Notes: generated from the letters alone by a model not told the origin. Shown: positions 33,474 through 43,259, counted from the first letter of the stretch. The stretch is DNA of 64,000 nt from Salinibacterium sp. TMP30 (GCF_038397785.1 NZ_CP151642.1:682001-746000), one strand, 5' to 3'. A program made the numbers and translations.

Positions 33474-33499
33474 ATTCTACGAGACTGTCCCGGTAGCCT
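33474..33499. promoter_or_regulatory. Divergent leaderless promoter pair
   Basis: TAGAAT on the minus strand (33474-33479) serves the cyclo-ligase gene and TAGCCT on the plus strand (33494-33499) serves galU; each is 6 nt from its ATG. Only 38 nt separate the two start codons. Confidence 0.6.
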
Positions 33500-33505
33500 G
33501 TACCC

Positions 33506-34396
33506 ATGGCATCGAAGATTACTAAAGCGGTCATTCCTGCGGCCGGTCTGGGCACCCGATTTTTGCCAGCAACGAAGGCAATGCCCAAAGAGATGTTGCC
33601 CGTTGTTGATAAGCCAGCAATTCAGTATGTCGTTGAGGAAGCAGTCGCTGCTGGACTCACTGATGTGCTGATGGTGACGGGCCGCAACAAGAATGCGCTC
33701 GAGAATCATTTCGACCGTATGACTGAACTTGAGGCGACTTTGGAGTTGAAGGGCGACATCGACCGTCTGTCCAAGGTTGAGTTCTCGAATGACCTCGCCG
33801 ATATGCACTATGTGCGCCAGGGTGACCCTCGCGGTCTCGGTCACGCCGTGTTGCGCGCGCGGATGCACGTGGGCGATCAGCCTTTCGCCGTGTTGCTCGG
33901 TGACGACCTCATCGATGCCCGAGATGTTTTGCTTTCGCGCATGCTCGAGGAGCAGACGGCACGCAATGCGACCGTTATCGCGCTCATGGAGGTCGATCCG
34001 GCCCTGAGTCACCTGTACGGAATCGCTACCGTTGAGCCGACTGATGATGACGACGTTGTGCGCATTACGGGTCTGGTGGAGAAGCCGGCCCAGGGCACCG
34101 CGCCTTCTAACCTTGCCATCATCGGTCGCTATGTGCTCCGCCCCGAAATTTTCGAGATCCTTGAGCGCACCGATCCAGGCAAGGGCGGCGAAATCCAGTT
34201 GACGGATGCCCTGCTCGAGATGGCCAAAAACAATGTTGCCGGCGGCGTCTACGGTGTTGTATTCCGCGGCCGCCGCTATGACACGGGTGACCGTCTCGAC
34301 TACATCAAGGCGATCGTGCAGCTCGCCGTTGAGCGAGAAGACTTGGGCCCCGAACTGCGCCCCTGGCTCAAGCAGTTCAGCTCAACGCTGGAATAG
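33506..34396 (+). CDS. galU: UTP-glucose-1-phosphate uridylyltransferase
   Basis: 296 residues: nucleotide-binding PAAGLGTRFLPATKAMPKEMLPVVDKPAIQYVVEEA, a GalU hallmark, VLLGDDLID, and GLVEKP. It makes UDP-glucose from UTP and glucose-1-phosphate in the cytoplasm. UDP-glucose feeds the UDP-glucose dehydrogenase at 52090 and wall polymer glycosyltransferases. The acetyltransferase gene follows after 3 nt. Confidence 0.95.
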   Translation: MASKITKAVIPAAGLGTRFLPATKAMPKEMLPVVDKPAIQYVVEEAVAAGLTDVLMVTGRNKNALENHFDRMTELEATLELKGDIDRLSKVEFSNDLADMHYVRQGDPRGLGHAVLRARMHVGDQPFAVLLGDDLIDARDVLLSRMLEEQTARNATVIALMEVDPALSHLYGIATVEPTDDDDVVRITGLVEKPAQGTAPSNLAIIGRYVLRPEIFEILERTDPGKGGEIQLTDALLEMAKNNVAGGVYGVVFRGRRYDTGDRLDYIKAIVQLAVEREDLGPELRPWLKQFSSTLE

Positions 34397-34399
34397 CGG

Positions 34400-35059
34400 A
34401 TGGCGTATGGCATTCCGACGCTCAGCGACGGAGACATAACTATTCGCCCCATTAGGGTGCGAGACGCTCGTGCGTTAGAGAAAGAACTCCGGGATAACCG
34501 GGGGTGGCTTCGCCAGTGGGAGGCCACGAGCCCCGTTGGGCCGGTCAGCTTTGACGTGAAGTCGAGCATCCGGGGACTGTTGCAGCAATCACGCTCCGGC
34601 GCAGGGTTACCGTTTGTTGTCGAGCGCGAGGGTGATGTTGCCGGTCAGCTGAATGTTTCGTCGATTACCTACGGTTCGCTTGCGTCGGCGACGATTGGCT
34701 ATTGGGTTTCTGAGCGTTTTGCGGGCAAAGGACTTACCCCCACGGCGGTGGGTTTGGCTACCGACTACTGCTTTTTTCACCTCGGGTTGCACCGCATGGA
34801 GATCTGTATCCGTCCCGAGAATGCGCCAAGCTTGCGTGTCGTTGAGAAGCTCGGTTTTCGCTATGAGGGGTTGAGGCGTCGCTTCATCCACATTGATGGT
34901 GATTGGCGTGATCACTTCTGTTTTGGGCTTACCGTTGAAGAGGTTCCTCAGGGTGTGTTGCGTCGCTGGCAAGCGGGCAAGGCCCCCGAAGCCGATGCCA
35001 ACATTCCGGCGGTGGATCGCGCCCGTGCAGCCAACCCGCTGATCCCTCCGCGCCGCTGA
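34400..35059 (+). CDS. GNAT family acetyltransferase, RimJ-like
   Basis: 219 residues of the RimJ/RimL group: ITIRPIRVRDARALEKEL at the N-terminus, acetyl-CoA-binding region IGYWVSERFAGKGLTPTAVGLAT, and HRMEICIRPENAPSLRVVEKLGFR. It should acetylate an N-terminus, perhaps of a ribosomal protein. Co-transcribed with galU (3-nt gap). The C-terminal 40 residues after the GNAT fold are polar and variable. Confidence 0.9.
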   Translation: MAYGIPTLSDGDITIRPIRVRDARALEKELRDNRGWLRQWEATSPVGPVSFDVKSSIRGLLQQSRSGAGLPFVVEREGDVAGQLNVSSITYGSLASATIGYWVSERFAGKGLTPTAVGLATDYCFFHLGLHRMEICIRPENAPSLRVVEKLGFRYEGLRRRFIHIDGDWRDHFCFGLTVEEVPQGVLRRWQAGKAPEADANIPAVDRARAANPLIPPRR

Positions 35060-35084
35060 CGGCAGCCGTTCGCTTCTTCGGTTC

Positions 35085-35120
35085 GCGACAAGTGTTGCGA
35101 CAAGGGTTGCGACATCCGTT
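35085..35120 (+). repeat. Three tandem 12-bp imperfect repeats
   Basis: GCGACAAGTGTT, GCGACAAGGGTT and GCGACATCCGTT follow one another in the 151-nt gap between the acetyltransferase gene and the next. One unit is about one helical turn. No gene is seen in the gap. Confidence 0.7.
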
Positions 35121-35210
35121 GGGGCGCAATCGGGGCAATTCTCAGGATCTTTTGATTTCACTGCCGCGTGCCGACAGCGCGTCGTGCGTGGATGCTCGTA
35201 CCGTATAGCC

Positions 35211-36149
35211 ATGGAATTCACCAGCATCGGCGGCGGCGTGATGATCGCGCTCGCGGCAGGGCTCTGGCTGGTGTATCTGGTTCCTAACTGGTTCAAGAAC
35301 CGCGAATACTTAGCAACCGAACGTAATGCGGTTCGACTGCAGCAGACGATTCGTGTTCTTGCGCAGACCGCAGAGATGCCCGAAGAGATCCGCGCTGAGG
35401 CGGTTGCCCGCAGGGCCGCTGAGCTGGCTAAGGCTCGAGCATTGCAAGGCCCCGTTGCGGTCGGTCGGGCCGTTGCGGTGCCAACTCGCGAACAGGCACT
35501 CGCACTCTCGGCTCGACGGCTTCGCCGCACTCGTGCATTGACCGCGCTCGTTCTTCTTGCCAGCGTCGTCGTCGTTGGCGTGCAGCTTTCGCTCGTTGTT
35601 ACCGCTGGTGCGGCGATCGTTTCGGGAACCTGGTTGGTGCTCGCTACCGCGACCATCGCGGGGATCAGCGCAAGCGCGATGCTCTCCCGTCTCGCGGAAC
35701 GCTCACGTGCTCGAAATGTCAAAAGCGCACCCGCTGTGCGCACAGCCGCGCCGCGCCGCCGCGTTGTGCTCTCCTCGGATGCGCCCGTCGAAGACGTCAC
35801 TGCCAAGGTCAGTTGGACCCCCGTGCCCGTGCCCAAACCCATGTATCTGACGCGCAGTAACGCACCAGAAGCTGCTGTTGCTGCCGCACGTCATGCCGCC
35901 GAGATCGATAGCGAGCTGCGTCAGGCAGCGGAATCTGCCGAACAGGCTCTGCGAGCAAACACCGTTGCAATGGCCGCAGCAACGCGTGAGGCGGAGTTAG
36001 CGCGCGAAGCCAAGTGGTCACCAGCGAAGCCCATCGCGGTGCCCGCCGCTGCCGCCCCCAACCGTTTCGCCGGCATGGGCATCGTCGACGTTCAGGGTGG
36101 CACTCCCGACTTGGATGCCGCTCTCGCGCGTCGTCGTCGCGCTAGCTAG
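35211..36149 (+). CDS. Membrane protein of unknown function with three helices
   Basis: 312 residues: membrane helix at about 8-24 (MIALAAGLWLVYLVPNW), polar basic region, two more helices near 105-150, and a long Ala/Glu-rich C-terminal part. Typical of an actinobacterial protein usually annotated as hypothetical or large exoprotein near galU/rimJ genes. The ATG at 35211 follows TACCGT by 6 nt (leaderless type); the upstream extension to 35184 is less likely. Confidence 0.75.
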   Translation: MEFTSIGGGVMIALAAGLWLVYLVPNWFKNREYLATERNAVRLQQTIRVLAQTAEMPEEIRAEAVARRAAELAKARALQGPVAVGRAVAVPTREQALALSARRLRRTRALTALVLLASVVVVGVQLSLVVTAGAAIVSGTWLVLATATIAGISASAMLSRLAERSRARNVKSAPAVRTAAPRRRVVLSSDAPVEDVTAKVSWTPVPVPKPMYLTRSNAPEAAVAAARHAAEIDSELRQAAESAEQALRANTVAMAAATREAELAREAKWSPAKPIAVPAAAAPNRFAGMGIVDVQGGTPDLDAALARRRRAS

Positions 36150-36225
36150 CGCTTACGAGTGATGGGGGGAGACGACGTCTCGTTCCTGTTGAGCATGAAA
36201 GTTCGGATCAGTCTCGTGCGCGCAC

Positions 36226-36276
36226 AGCGATGGGGCGTACGAGTTGGTGGTGAGTCCAAGCCGACGCCCCATCGCT
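36226..36276. terminator. Bidirectional hairpin terminator
   Basis: AGCGATGGGGCGT and ACGCCCCATCGCT form a perfect 13-bp stem around a 25-nt loop between convergent genes (membrane protein at left, actP-like gene at right). Confidence 0.75.
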
Positions 36277-36279
36277 GTT

Positions 36280-37911
36280 CTAGTGTTCGGTTGCAGTCTC
36301 CGCGCCGTGCCCGGTGAGCGAGCGCACATCCATCTCGGCTGCGAGTTCAGGATCCTCCTGCCGCTGAGAGGTGACCGTCCCGAGCCAGCCGAGTGCGAAC
36401 CCGAGCGGAATGGAGACAATGCCGGGGTTCTTCAGGGGGAAAATCGCGAAGTTGATATCCGCCCCCAACATCGACGTTGGCGTGCCGCTCATCACTGGCG
36501 AGAAGACGATGAGCAGAACCGCTGCAGCCAGACCACCGACCATGCTCCAGACGGCGCCTCGGGTGTTAAACCGCTTCCAGTACAGGGAGTAAAGAATCGT
36601 GGGCAGGTTCGCGCTTGCCGCAACGGCGAATGCGAGTGCCACAAGGAAGGCGATGTTTTGGCCTTGAACACCGATGCCTCCCAATACTGCAAGCACACCG
36701 ATCACCACGACGGTGCGTCGAGCGATCTTGACCTCAGCGTCGGGGTCTCCCTTACCCTTTTTGATTACGTTCGAGTAAATGTCGTGGGCGAAGGATGCCG
36801 CCGCCGTGATCGTGAGCCCGGCAACGACCGCGAGGATCGTAGCGAAAGCGATCGCCGAGACGAACCCCAGGAGCAATGGACCGCCGAGCTCAAGTGCCAG
36901 CAAAGGAGCCGCAGAGTTCACGCCGCCCGGTGCATTTTGGATGGTGTCGGAACCCACTAGGGCGGCAGCACCGTAGCCGAGCACGAGCGTGAGCAGGTAG
37001 AAGCCACCGATGAGCCAGATCGCCCACACCACAGAACGTCGTGCCTCTTTTGCCGTTGGCACCGTATAGAAGCGCATCAAGACGTGAGGCAAACCAGCGG
37101 TACCGAGCACGAGTGCAATCGATAGTGAGATGAAGTCGAGCGGATTGGAGCCGTACTGGAGCCCGGGTGCAAGGATCGCCTCAGCAGGCGTAGCCACGGA
37201 ATTGTCCACGGCACTCTGCATCACACGTGAGAGATCGAATCCATTGAGAATGAGCACCCAGATGGTCATCGCGATCGCGGCCCCGACTAGCAGGAACGCT
37301 TTCACAATCTGCACCCAGGTGGTGCCCTTCATGCCGCCGATCAGCACATACAGAATCATGAGACCGCCGACGACCGCAACCACAACTGATTGACCGAGCT
37401 TGTCGTTGATACCGAGGAGCAGCGAGACCAGGCCACCGGCTCCGGCCATCTGCGCAAGCAGATAGAAGAAGCAGACTGCGAGCGTTGTTGCCGCGGCCGC
37501 CATCCTGACCGGGCGCTGCTTCAGACGGAATGACAAAACATCCGCCATCGTGAACTTGCCGGTGTTGCGCATCAACTCTGCAACCAGGAGCAGGGCGACG
37601 AGCCAAGCGACGAGGAAGCCGATGGAGTACAAGAATCCGTCATACCCGTTGATCGCAATTGCTCCAACGATCCCGAGGAAGGATGCTGCCGACAGGTAGT
37701 CACCGGTGATCGCGAACCCGTTTTGTGGGCCCGTGAACGAGCGACCTCCGGCGTAGTAGTCCGCAGCCGTCGCGTTGTTGCGGCTGGCACGGATCACGAT
37801 GAACAGCGTGATTGCTACAAATGCGAGGAAGATGGAAATGTTGAGAACCGGATTGCTCTGGGACTCCGCGTCTGCGGCGGCGGCAAGTGTGCTCAGGCTG
37901 AGGGCGATCAT
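36280..37911 (-). CDS. actP: Cation/acetate symporter ActP-like (sodium:solute symporter family)
   Basis: 543 residues, about 13 membrane helices of the SSS family. N-terminal signal-like helix, then YYAGGRSFTGPQNGFAITGDYLSAASFLG, the acetate-permease hallmark, and GYGAAALVG. It imports acetate and related short acids with Na+ or H+. It overlaps the DUF485 gene by 4 nt, the same pair as yjcH-actP of E. coli. The gene is probably regulated with the CoA synthetase and the RamA-like regulator upstream. Confidence 0.93.
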   Translation of the reverse strand: MIALSLSTLAAAADAESQSNPVLNISIFLAFVAITLFIVIRASRNNATAADYYAGGRSFTGPQNGFAITGDYLSAASFLGIVGAIAINGYDGFLYSIGFLVAWLVALLLVAELMRNTGKFTMADVLSFRLKQRPVRMAAAATTLAVCFFYLLAQMAGAGGLVSLLLGINDKLGQSVVVAVVGGLMILYVLIGGMKGTTWVQIVKAFLLVGAAIAMTIWVLILNGFDLSRVMQSAVDNSVATPAEAILAPGLQYGSNPLDFISLSIALVLGTAGLPHVLMRFYTVPTAKEARRSVVWAIWLIGGFYLLTLVLGYGAAALVGSDTIQNAPGGVNSAAPLLALELGGPLLLGFVSAIAFATILAVVAGLTITAAASFAHDIYSNVIKKGKGDPDAEVKIARRTVVVIGVLAVLGGIGVQGQNIAFLVALAFAVAASANLPTILYSLYWKRFNTRGAVWSMVGGLAAAVLLIVFSPVMSGTPTSMLGADINFAIFPLKNPGIVSIPLGFALGWLGTVTSQRQEDPELAAEMDVRSLTGHGAETATEH

Positions 37912-38300
37912 GCGACGGACTCCTTCGATTCAAGATCTGCTCTGATCTGAGCGGCAAGAGGATCCAGTCTGCGGTTGGCAAACGATACATAGGTCATCGT
38001 GATAACGAAAGTACTCACGAACTGGCCAAAGCCGAGTAGTAGCCCGACATTGATAACCCCGAAGACAGGGGTTGCCATGAAGTCATGCGCATAGGCGGCC
38101 AGAATCACGTAGCCGAAATACCACAACAGGAACGTGATGGTGAGGGGGAAAACGAACGATCTGTGCCGCCGTTTGAGCTCCACAAATGCGGGGTCTTTTT
38201 CTTCTTCGCGGTAGTCGAGCCTGGCAGTCGCTCGTGGCGCTCTTTCAGGATTGGCGGGTGGGGTGGTTGTATCCCTGGTAGGGGAGTTTTCATCAGACAT
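37908..38300 (-). CDS. DUF485 (YjcH-type) membrane protein
   Basis: 130 residues: a Pro/Thr-rich N-terminus, the motif DPAFVELKRRHRSFVFPLTI, and two membrane helices (about 52-72 and 85-108). DUF485 proteins accompany acetate symporters and are thought to assist them. An AGGAGG ribosome site precedes the ATG at 38300. Confidence 0.92.
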   Translation of the reverse strand: MSDENSPTRDTTTPPANPERAPRATARLDYREEEKDPAFVELKRRHRSFVFPLTITFLLWYFGYVILAAYAHDFMATPVFGVINVGLLLGFGQFVSTFVITMTYVSFANRRLDPLAAQIRADLESKESVA

Positions 38301-38352
38301 CTGGGGCCTCCTTGCCTCAAGAAATTGATGGATGGGTTGGATCGTTTGAAAA

Positions 38353-40359
38353 TTAGCGAACGGGGGTGCGGCCCGCGGCGACAAATAGCGGATCAAGTAC
38401 CGTGACGTCTTCGATTGTCGGGGGAATACGAACTTCCTCACCGTCGAAGATCTGTCGAATGGTTTTGCGAAGGATCTTTCCGGAGCGCGTCTTCGGTAGC
38501 CTCTCGACAACCATCACGTCGCGGAATGCGGCCACCGGGCCAATGACCTCGCGCACGAGCGCCACAAGCTCTATCGCGAGATCGCTTTCTGGCCGTGTGT
38601 GACCGTGTTTCATCGTGATGAAACCGGCCGCTCGTTGACCCTTCAGCTCGTCGTACAGACCGAGAACGGCGCACTCTGCGACATCCGGGTGCTGGGAGAG
38701 AACTTCCTCAAGTGATCCTGTCGAGAGGCGGTGCCCGGCCACGTTGATGACATCGTCGGTGCGCCCCATCACGAAAAGGTAGCCGTCGTCATCGAAATAG
38801 CCGGCGTCACCCGTCGCGTAGTATCCCGGGAATTCTTCGAGGTACGAGCTCACGAATCGCTCGGTGCTGCCCCACAGCCCAGTGAGAGCACCGGGAGGAA
38901 GTGGCAACTGAATTGCGATGTTTCCCTCGGTGCCTGGCTTCGTGACGTCATTGCCCTCGCGGTCGAGAATGCGAGGGAGGAAGCCGGGCATCGGCACGCC
39001 GGTCGATCCCGCTTTTGAGGGGAGTTGCTGCACACCACGAGGGTTCGCGCAGATCGGCCATCCGGTCTCTGTCTGCCACCAGTGATCGATGATGGGAACA
39101 TGGATGCCGTTGTTGGCCCAGTGCCACGTCTCGGTGTCGAGACGCTCGCCCGCGAGGTACACGGCTTGCAAACTGGAGGTATCGTATTTGCCGAGTTCGT
39201 CGAGCGTGGGATCCTCTCGGCGGATAGCGCGCAGCGCTGTTGGTGCGGTGTAGAGCACGTCGATCTTGTAGTCCTGAATGAGCCGCCAGAACGTGCCAGC
39301 ATCGGGGGTGCCGACAGGCTTACCTTCGTACAAAACGGTCGCTGCGCCGGCAATTAACGGACCATAGACAATGAAGGAATGGCCAACAACCCAGCCAACA
39401 TCCGAAGCGGTAAAGATTGTGTGTTGGTTGTCGATTCCGTAGATGTGGCTCATGGCCCACTGGAGAGCTACTGCGTAGCCTCCGGTATCGCGGACCACAC
39501 CTTTGGGGCTGCCCGTGGTGCCTGAGGTGTAGAGAATGTAGAGCGGATCTTGGGCGTGCATCTCAACAGCATCGGCCGGTATTGCGGCAGCCTCGAGTTC
39601 GTCCCAATCACGCCACGCCACATCGACAGTCCCTCCGCTAGTGGCACCGTTGGCGTATTCGGTGATATCGCCGTCGAGCTGAGGGCGGTCTTTGACCACA
39701 ACGTGTCGAACGCTGCCGGTACTCAGACGGATTGCTTGGTGCACGATCGGGAGGTACTCCACTGCACGGGATGGCTCGAGACCGCCGGTTGCGGTGACGA
39801 TCACTGAGGGCGTGGCGTCGTTGATCCGCACAGCCAATTCGTTCGCTGCAAAGCCGCCGAACACGACAGAGTGAATGGCCCCGATTCGAGCGCAGGCGAG
39901 CATGGCCACAACCGCTTCAGGGATCATGGGCAGGTAGATCAAGACACGGTCTCCCACACCAACGCCCAGTTCGTGTAGGGCTCCGGCGAAATTGCGCACG
40001 CGTTCGAGGAGTTGTGCGTAGCTCAATACACCCTGTTCTCCAGTCATAGCTGAATCGGAGATGAGCGCTGGTTGGTCTCCTCGTCCGGCGGCCACATGGC
40101 GGTCGAGAGCGTTGACGCTCATGTTGAGCGTTCCGTCGGCAAACCAGGCGCCGTGATCGGTTCCGGGTTTGGTTGCCTGCGTCGGAGTGGCACGAGTTGG
40201 TGGGGTGAACCAGTCGATGCGTTCTGCTTGCTGCAGCCAGAATTCGTCGGGAGCGTCGGTCGCGTGGGCTTGAATTGCGGCGAATGAACCGCTCTGCTGT
40301 GGTGCGCGAGCTGCAGGTTGTAGCGAAGGTACTGGCTCCAACGAAGGGGCATTTGACAT
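38353..40359 (-). CDS. Propionyl-CoA/acetyl-CoA synthetase (AMP-forming)
   Basis: 668 residues of the ANL family: YTSGTTGSPKGVVRD (ATP-binding), VGWVVGHSFIVYGPL, YEGKPVGTPDAGTFW, the TGDAGYFDDDGYLF hinge and the acetylation-site motif LPKTRSGKILRK. The GKPVGTPDAG and IDVLYTAPTALRAIRRED stretches are closer to PrpE than to AcsA, so propionate may be the better substrate. An AGGAGA ribosome site precedes ATG 40359. It is 52 nt upstream of the DUF485 gene in the same direction. Confidence 0.9.
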   Translation of the reverse strand: MSNAPSLEPVPSLQPAARAPQQSGSFAAIQAHATDAPDEFWLQQAERIDWFTPPTRATPTQATKPGTDHGAWFADGTLNMSVNALDRHVAAGRGDQPALISDSAMTGEQGVLSYAQLLERVRNFAGALHELGVGVGDRVLIYLPMIPEAVVAMLACARIGAIHSVVFGGFAANELAVRINDATPSVIVTATGGLEPSRAVEYLPIVHQAIRLSTGSVRHVVVKDRPQLDGDITEYANGATSGGTVDVAWRDWDELEAAAIPADAVEMHAQDPLYILYTSGTTGSPKGVVRDTGGYAVALQWAMSHIYGIDNQHTIFTASDVGWVVGHSFIVYGPLIAGAATVLYEGKPVGTPDAGTFWRLIQDYKIDVLYTAPTALRAIRREDPTLDELGKYDTSSLQAVYLAGERLDTETWHWANNGIHVPIIDHWWQTETGWPICANPRGVQQLPSKAGSTGVPMPGFLPRILDREGNDVTKPGTEGNIAIQLPLPPGALTGLWGSTERFVSSYLEEFPGYYATGDAGYFDDDGYLFVMGRTDDVINVAGHRLSTGSLEEVLSQHPDVAECAVLGLYDELKGQRAAGFITMKHGHTRPESDLAIELVALVREVIGPVAAFRDVMVVERLPKTRSGKILRKTIRQIFDGEEVRIPPTIEDVTVLDPLFVAAGRTPVR

Positions 40360-40400
40360 CAATTTCTCCTGTGAAATGTTTGATGTGGAGTTTCTCTTGT

Positions 40401-40461
40401 GGGGAGACAATCCCGTGCTAATCTCAGGCTACGTAGGGGCGTAAGGCACGTAATACCCCCG
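40401..40461. promoter_or_regulatory. G/C-run sites resembling RamA-binding motifs
   Basis: Between the divergent synthetase and regulator genes AGGGGC (40435-40440) and ACCCCCG (40455-40461) fit the RamA consensus of Corynebacterium glutamicum, runs of 4-6 G or C flanked by set bases. They are about 20 nt, two helical turns, apart. Another run is at 40401-40404. Confidence 0.5.
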
Positions 40462-40478
40462 AAAGTTGGGAATCCGCA

Positions 40479-41336
40479 ATGACGCAGATAGCTGAACTGA
40501 GTGACGTCGATTTGATCCAGAAAGCCACTCAAGAGGTCGCAGCCAGCACTGGATTTAGCTTGTCGTTTGGTGGCCTCATCTCGGGAACCGAGCTGACCAT
40601 TAATGCCTTCAGCGGCGCTCGAACCGGCCGACTCGACGGATTGCAAGTGCGAAAAGAGCGAGGGCTCGGCGGGCTGGCAATGGCCCAGAGGGCCCCCAGA
40701 TTTACGCACGATTACGAGCACTCTCCGCAAATCACTCACGACTATGACGCACCAGTTCTCGGTGAAGGAGTTGTGTCGCTTCTGGCCATTCCGATTGTCG
40801 CGTCGGGAACGTTGCGAGGGTTGATCTATGCAGGTTCTCACTCACTTCTCATGCCAGACACGGTCGCCGCTCGCCCTGCTGTCGCAATCGCAGACGCACT
40901 GGGCAGAGAGCTTGCTATCCGGGATGAGGTGACACGTCGATTGGTGGCCCTACAGTCACGACAGGGCGGAAGGTTGTCGCCGACGGCTGAGGAGCACCTG
41001 CGGGAACAATTTGCGCAGATCCGCCAGCTCGCTGCCGATGTCTCTGATCGCGACGTCCGACTGAAGCTTCGAAGCATTGGGCGGGGCCTTGCCGACGTTT
41101 TAGGAGTGGAGGCAAAGGATACTCAGCCGAACGAGGCGCCCGTCTTGCTATCTCCGCGAGAGATTGACGTGCTCTCGTACGTCGCCCTCGGCTACAGCAA
41201 CGCTCGTACAGCGGCGCTGCTCTACCTCACCGAGCAAACCGTCAAGGGATATCTCAGCAGCGCAATGAAGAAACTTGACGCGTCTTCGCGCTACGCAGCG
41301 GTAGCAATCGCACGTAAACAGGGGCACCTGCCCTAG
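40479..41336 (+). CDS. RamA-like LuxR-family regulator of acetate metabolism
   Basis: 285 residues: a GAF-like N-terminal domain (about 8-150) with VVSLLAIPIVASGTLRGLIYAG, and a C-terminal LuxR-type HTH (LSPREIDVLSYVALGYSNARTAALLYLTEQTVKGYLSSAMKKL). Length, domain order and position beside acetate/propionate genes match RamA, the master regulator of acetate genes in corynebacteria. It likely activates the divergent synthetase-DUF485-actP operon and controls itself. Confidence 0.85.
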   Translation: MTQIAELSDVDLIQKATQEVAASTGFSLSFGGLISGTELTINAFSGARTGRLDGLQVRKERGLGGLAMAQRAPRFTHDYEHSPQITHDYDAPVLGEGVVSLLAIPIVASGTLRGLIYAGSHSLLMPDTVAARPAVAIADALGRELAIRDEVTRRLVALQSRQGGRLSPTAEEHLREQFAQIRQLAADVSDRDVRLKLRSIGRGLADVLGVEAKDTQPNEAPVLLSPREIDVLSYVALGYSNARTAALLYLTEQTVKGYLSSAMKKLDASSRYAAVAIARKQGHLP

Positions 41337-41413
41337 CGAAAGCGGAGTGCATCGAGCGACATCGGCACGTTCCGTTCAGCGAACACTCGGTGATATCGTT
41401 GGTTCAGCAGTAC

Positions 41414-41489
41414 GGGCCCTTGGCGCAGTTGGTAGCGCGCCTCGTTCGCATCGAGGAGGTCAGGAGTTCAAATCTCCTAGGGTCCACCA
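41414..41489 (+). tRNA. tRNA-Ala (CGC anticodon)
   Basis: Acceptor arm GGGCCCT pairs with AGGGTCC (one G-U pair), D-arm GGCGCAGTTGGTAGCGC, anticodon stem CCTCG/CGAGG with the loop TTCGCAT (anticodon CGC, reading GCG) and T-arm AGGAGTTCAAATCTCCT. The 3' CCA is encoded at 41487-41489. Confidence 0.95.
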
Positions 41490-41504
41490 CTAGTTAGTAA
41501 GCGC

Positions 41505-43259
41505 TTAGTCGGCGATGTTCATGAGCAGATGACCTGACGCAACCGTCAAACCAACGCTTGCGTTCACTGACGCGACAACGCCGTCTTTGTGAGCCACGAG
41601 CGGTTGCTCCATCTTCATTGCCTCAAGTACGAGGATGAGGTCGCCCTTGACGACCTTGTCGCCCTCAGCCACAGCGAGCTTCACGATGGTTGCCTGCATC
41701 GGGGCCTTCACTGAGTCACCGGTGACGGTGTTAACTGCAGAGGTGGCGCGGCGCTTGGGTGCGGCAGAAAGAGTAGCTCCCGTTGACGTGCTGGGGACCA
41801 GCCTTGACGGCAGGTTGACCTGCACGCGCTTGCCGGCAACCTCTACGACAACGTTGTGGCGGGCAGCAGCAACAGTGGGTTCGCCGAGCGACCCTGTCCA
41901 CGGCTCGATGTCGTTGTCGAACTCGGTCTCGATCCAGCGGGTGTAAATCGTGAACGGGTTGCTCGTGAAGGCAGGATCGCGAACGATCTTGCGGTGGAAC
42001 GGCAACACGGTGGGCAGGCCAGCAACCTCAAACTCGTCAAGGGCTCGACGCGAACGTTCGAGCGCATCCTCACGACTCGAACCTGTGACGATGAGCTTGG
42101 CCAGCAGCGAATCGAAAGCACCACTGATTTCGTCCCCCGTCGTGACACCGCTGTCTACACGGACGCCGGGACCGCCTGGCATACGCAGCACATGCACAGG
42201 GCCGGGTGATGGCATGAAGTTGAGTCCGGCATCCTCACCATTGATACGGAACTCGAAAGAGTGACCGCGCGGTACGGGGTCGTCGTAGTCGAGCACACCG
42301 CCCTCGGCAATACGGAACTGCTCACGAACCAGGTCGATACCCGTGACCTCTTCAGAGACAGGGTGTTCAACTTGAAGGCGCGTGTTTACCTCAAGGAACG
42401 AAATGGTGCCGTCTTTGGCAACCAAGAACTCGCAGGTGCCGGCACCGAGGTACCCCACCTCGCGCAGGATGGCCTTCGACGACTCATAGAGCGCCGTGTT
42501 CTGCTCATCGCTCAAGAACGGCGCAGGGGCCTCCTCGACAAGCTTCTGGTGGCGACGCTGTAGCGAGCAGTCGCGGGTAGAGATAACGACAACATTGCCG
42601 TGAGCATCCGCAAGGCACTGGGTTTCGACGTGGCGAGGCTGGTCGAGGTACTTCTCAACGAAGCACTCACCGCGACCGAACGCGGCAACCGCTTCACGCG
42701 TAGCGGAATCGAACAGTTCAGGAATTTCTTCGCGAGTGCGCGCAACCTTCAAGCCACGACCACCACCGCCGAACGCTGCCTTAATAGCGACGGGAAGACC
42801 ATGAATGTCAACAAACTCGAGAACCTCAGCAGCACCAGAGACCGGGTTCAGGGTTCCGGGAGCCAGTGGGGCACCCACCTTTTCTGCGATGTGGCGCGCG
42901 GAAACCTTGTCGCCCAACTTTTCTATCGCCTCAGGCGATGGGCCGATCCAGATAATGCCAGCATCAATGACAGCGCGAGCGAATTCTGCGTTCTCGGCCA
43001 AAAAGCCATAGCCGGGGTGGATCGCATCAGCACCAGAGCGGCGAGCGATCGACAGGATCTTGTCGATTACGAGATACGTTTCGGCGCTCGTTGCACCGTC
43101 AAGTGCGTAGGCCTCATCGGCGAGCTTGACGTGACGAGCATCCCGATCCTGGTCTGCATACACCGCAACTGATGCGATGCCGCTGTCTTTAGCCGCGCGG
43201 ATAACGCGAACAGCGATCTCTCCGCGGTTGGCGATGAGTACCTTCGTAATTCGAGCCAT
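41505..43259 (-). CDS. Acyl-CoA carboxylase alpha subunit (biotin carboxylase + biotin carrier protein)
   Basis: 584 residues. The N-terminal 450 are biotin carboxylase: [19 protein letters not shown], the ATP-grasp loop [11 protein letters not shown] and [15 protein letters not shown] with the catalytic region. The C-terminal 75 residues are the carrier domain with the biotin Lys in [11 protein letters not shown]. It is the AccA3/AccBC type of actinobacteria, which serves several beta subunits and makes malonyl- and methylmalonyl-CoA. Beta and epsilon subunits are at 48736-50567 and the biotin ligase at 50681. The tRNA-Ala gene ends 15 nt before its stop codon. Confidence 0.96.
   Translation of the reverse strand: MARITKVLIANRGEIAVRVIRAAKDSGIASVAVYADQDRDARHVKLADEAYALDGATSAETYLVIDKILSIARRSGADAIHPGYGFLAENAEFARAVIDAGIIWIGPSPEAIEKLGDKVSARHIAEKVGAPLAPGTLNPVSGAAEVLEFVDIHGLPVAIKAAFGGGGRGLKVARTREEIPELFDSATREAVAAFGRGECFVEKYLDQPRHVETQCLADAHGNVVVISTRDCSLQRRHQKLVEEAPAPFLSDEQNTALYESSKAILREVGYLGAGTCEFLVAKDGTISFLEVNTRLQVEHPVSEEVTGIDLVREQFRIAEGGVLDYDDPVPRGHSFEFRINGEDAGLNFMPSPGPVHVLRMPGGPGVRVDSGVTTGDEISGAFDSLLAKLIVTGSSREDALERSRRALDEFEVAGLPTVLPFHRKIVRDPAFTSNPFTIYTRWIETEFDNDIEPWTGSLGEPTVAAARHNVVVEVAGKRVQVNLPSRLVPSTSTGATLSAAPKRRATSAVNTVTGDSVKAPMQATIVKLAVAEGDKVVKGDLILVLEAMKMEQPLVAHKDGVVASVNASVGLTVASGHLLMNIAD

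Noticed and set aside
34607-35842. 411-codon open frame on the minus strand
   Set aside because: It crosses the acetyltransferase and membrane-protein genes in antisense and reads as Arg/Thr/Ala-rich sequence typical of shadow frames in GC-rich DNA.
36244-36960. 238-codon open frame on the plus strand
   Set aside because: It lies antisense to the ActP-like symporter gene, whose family motifs are clear, and its charged translation shows no family features.
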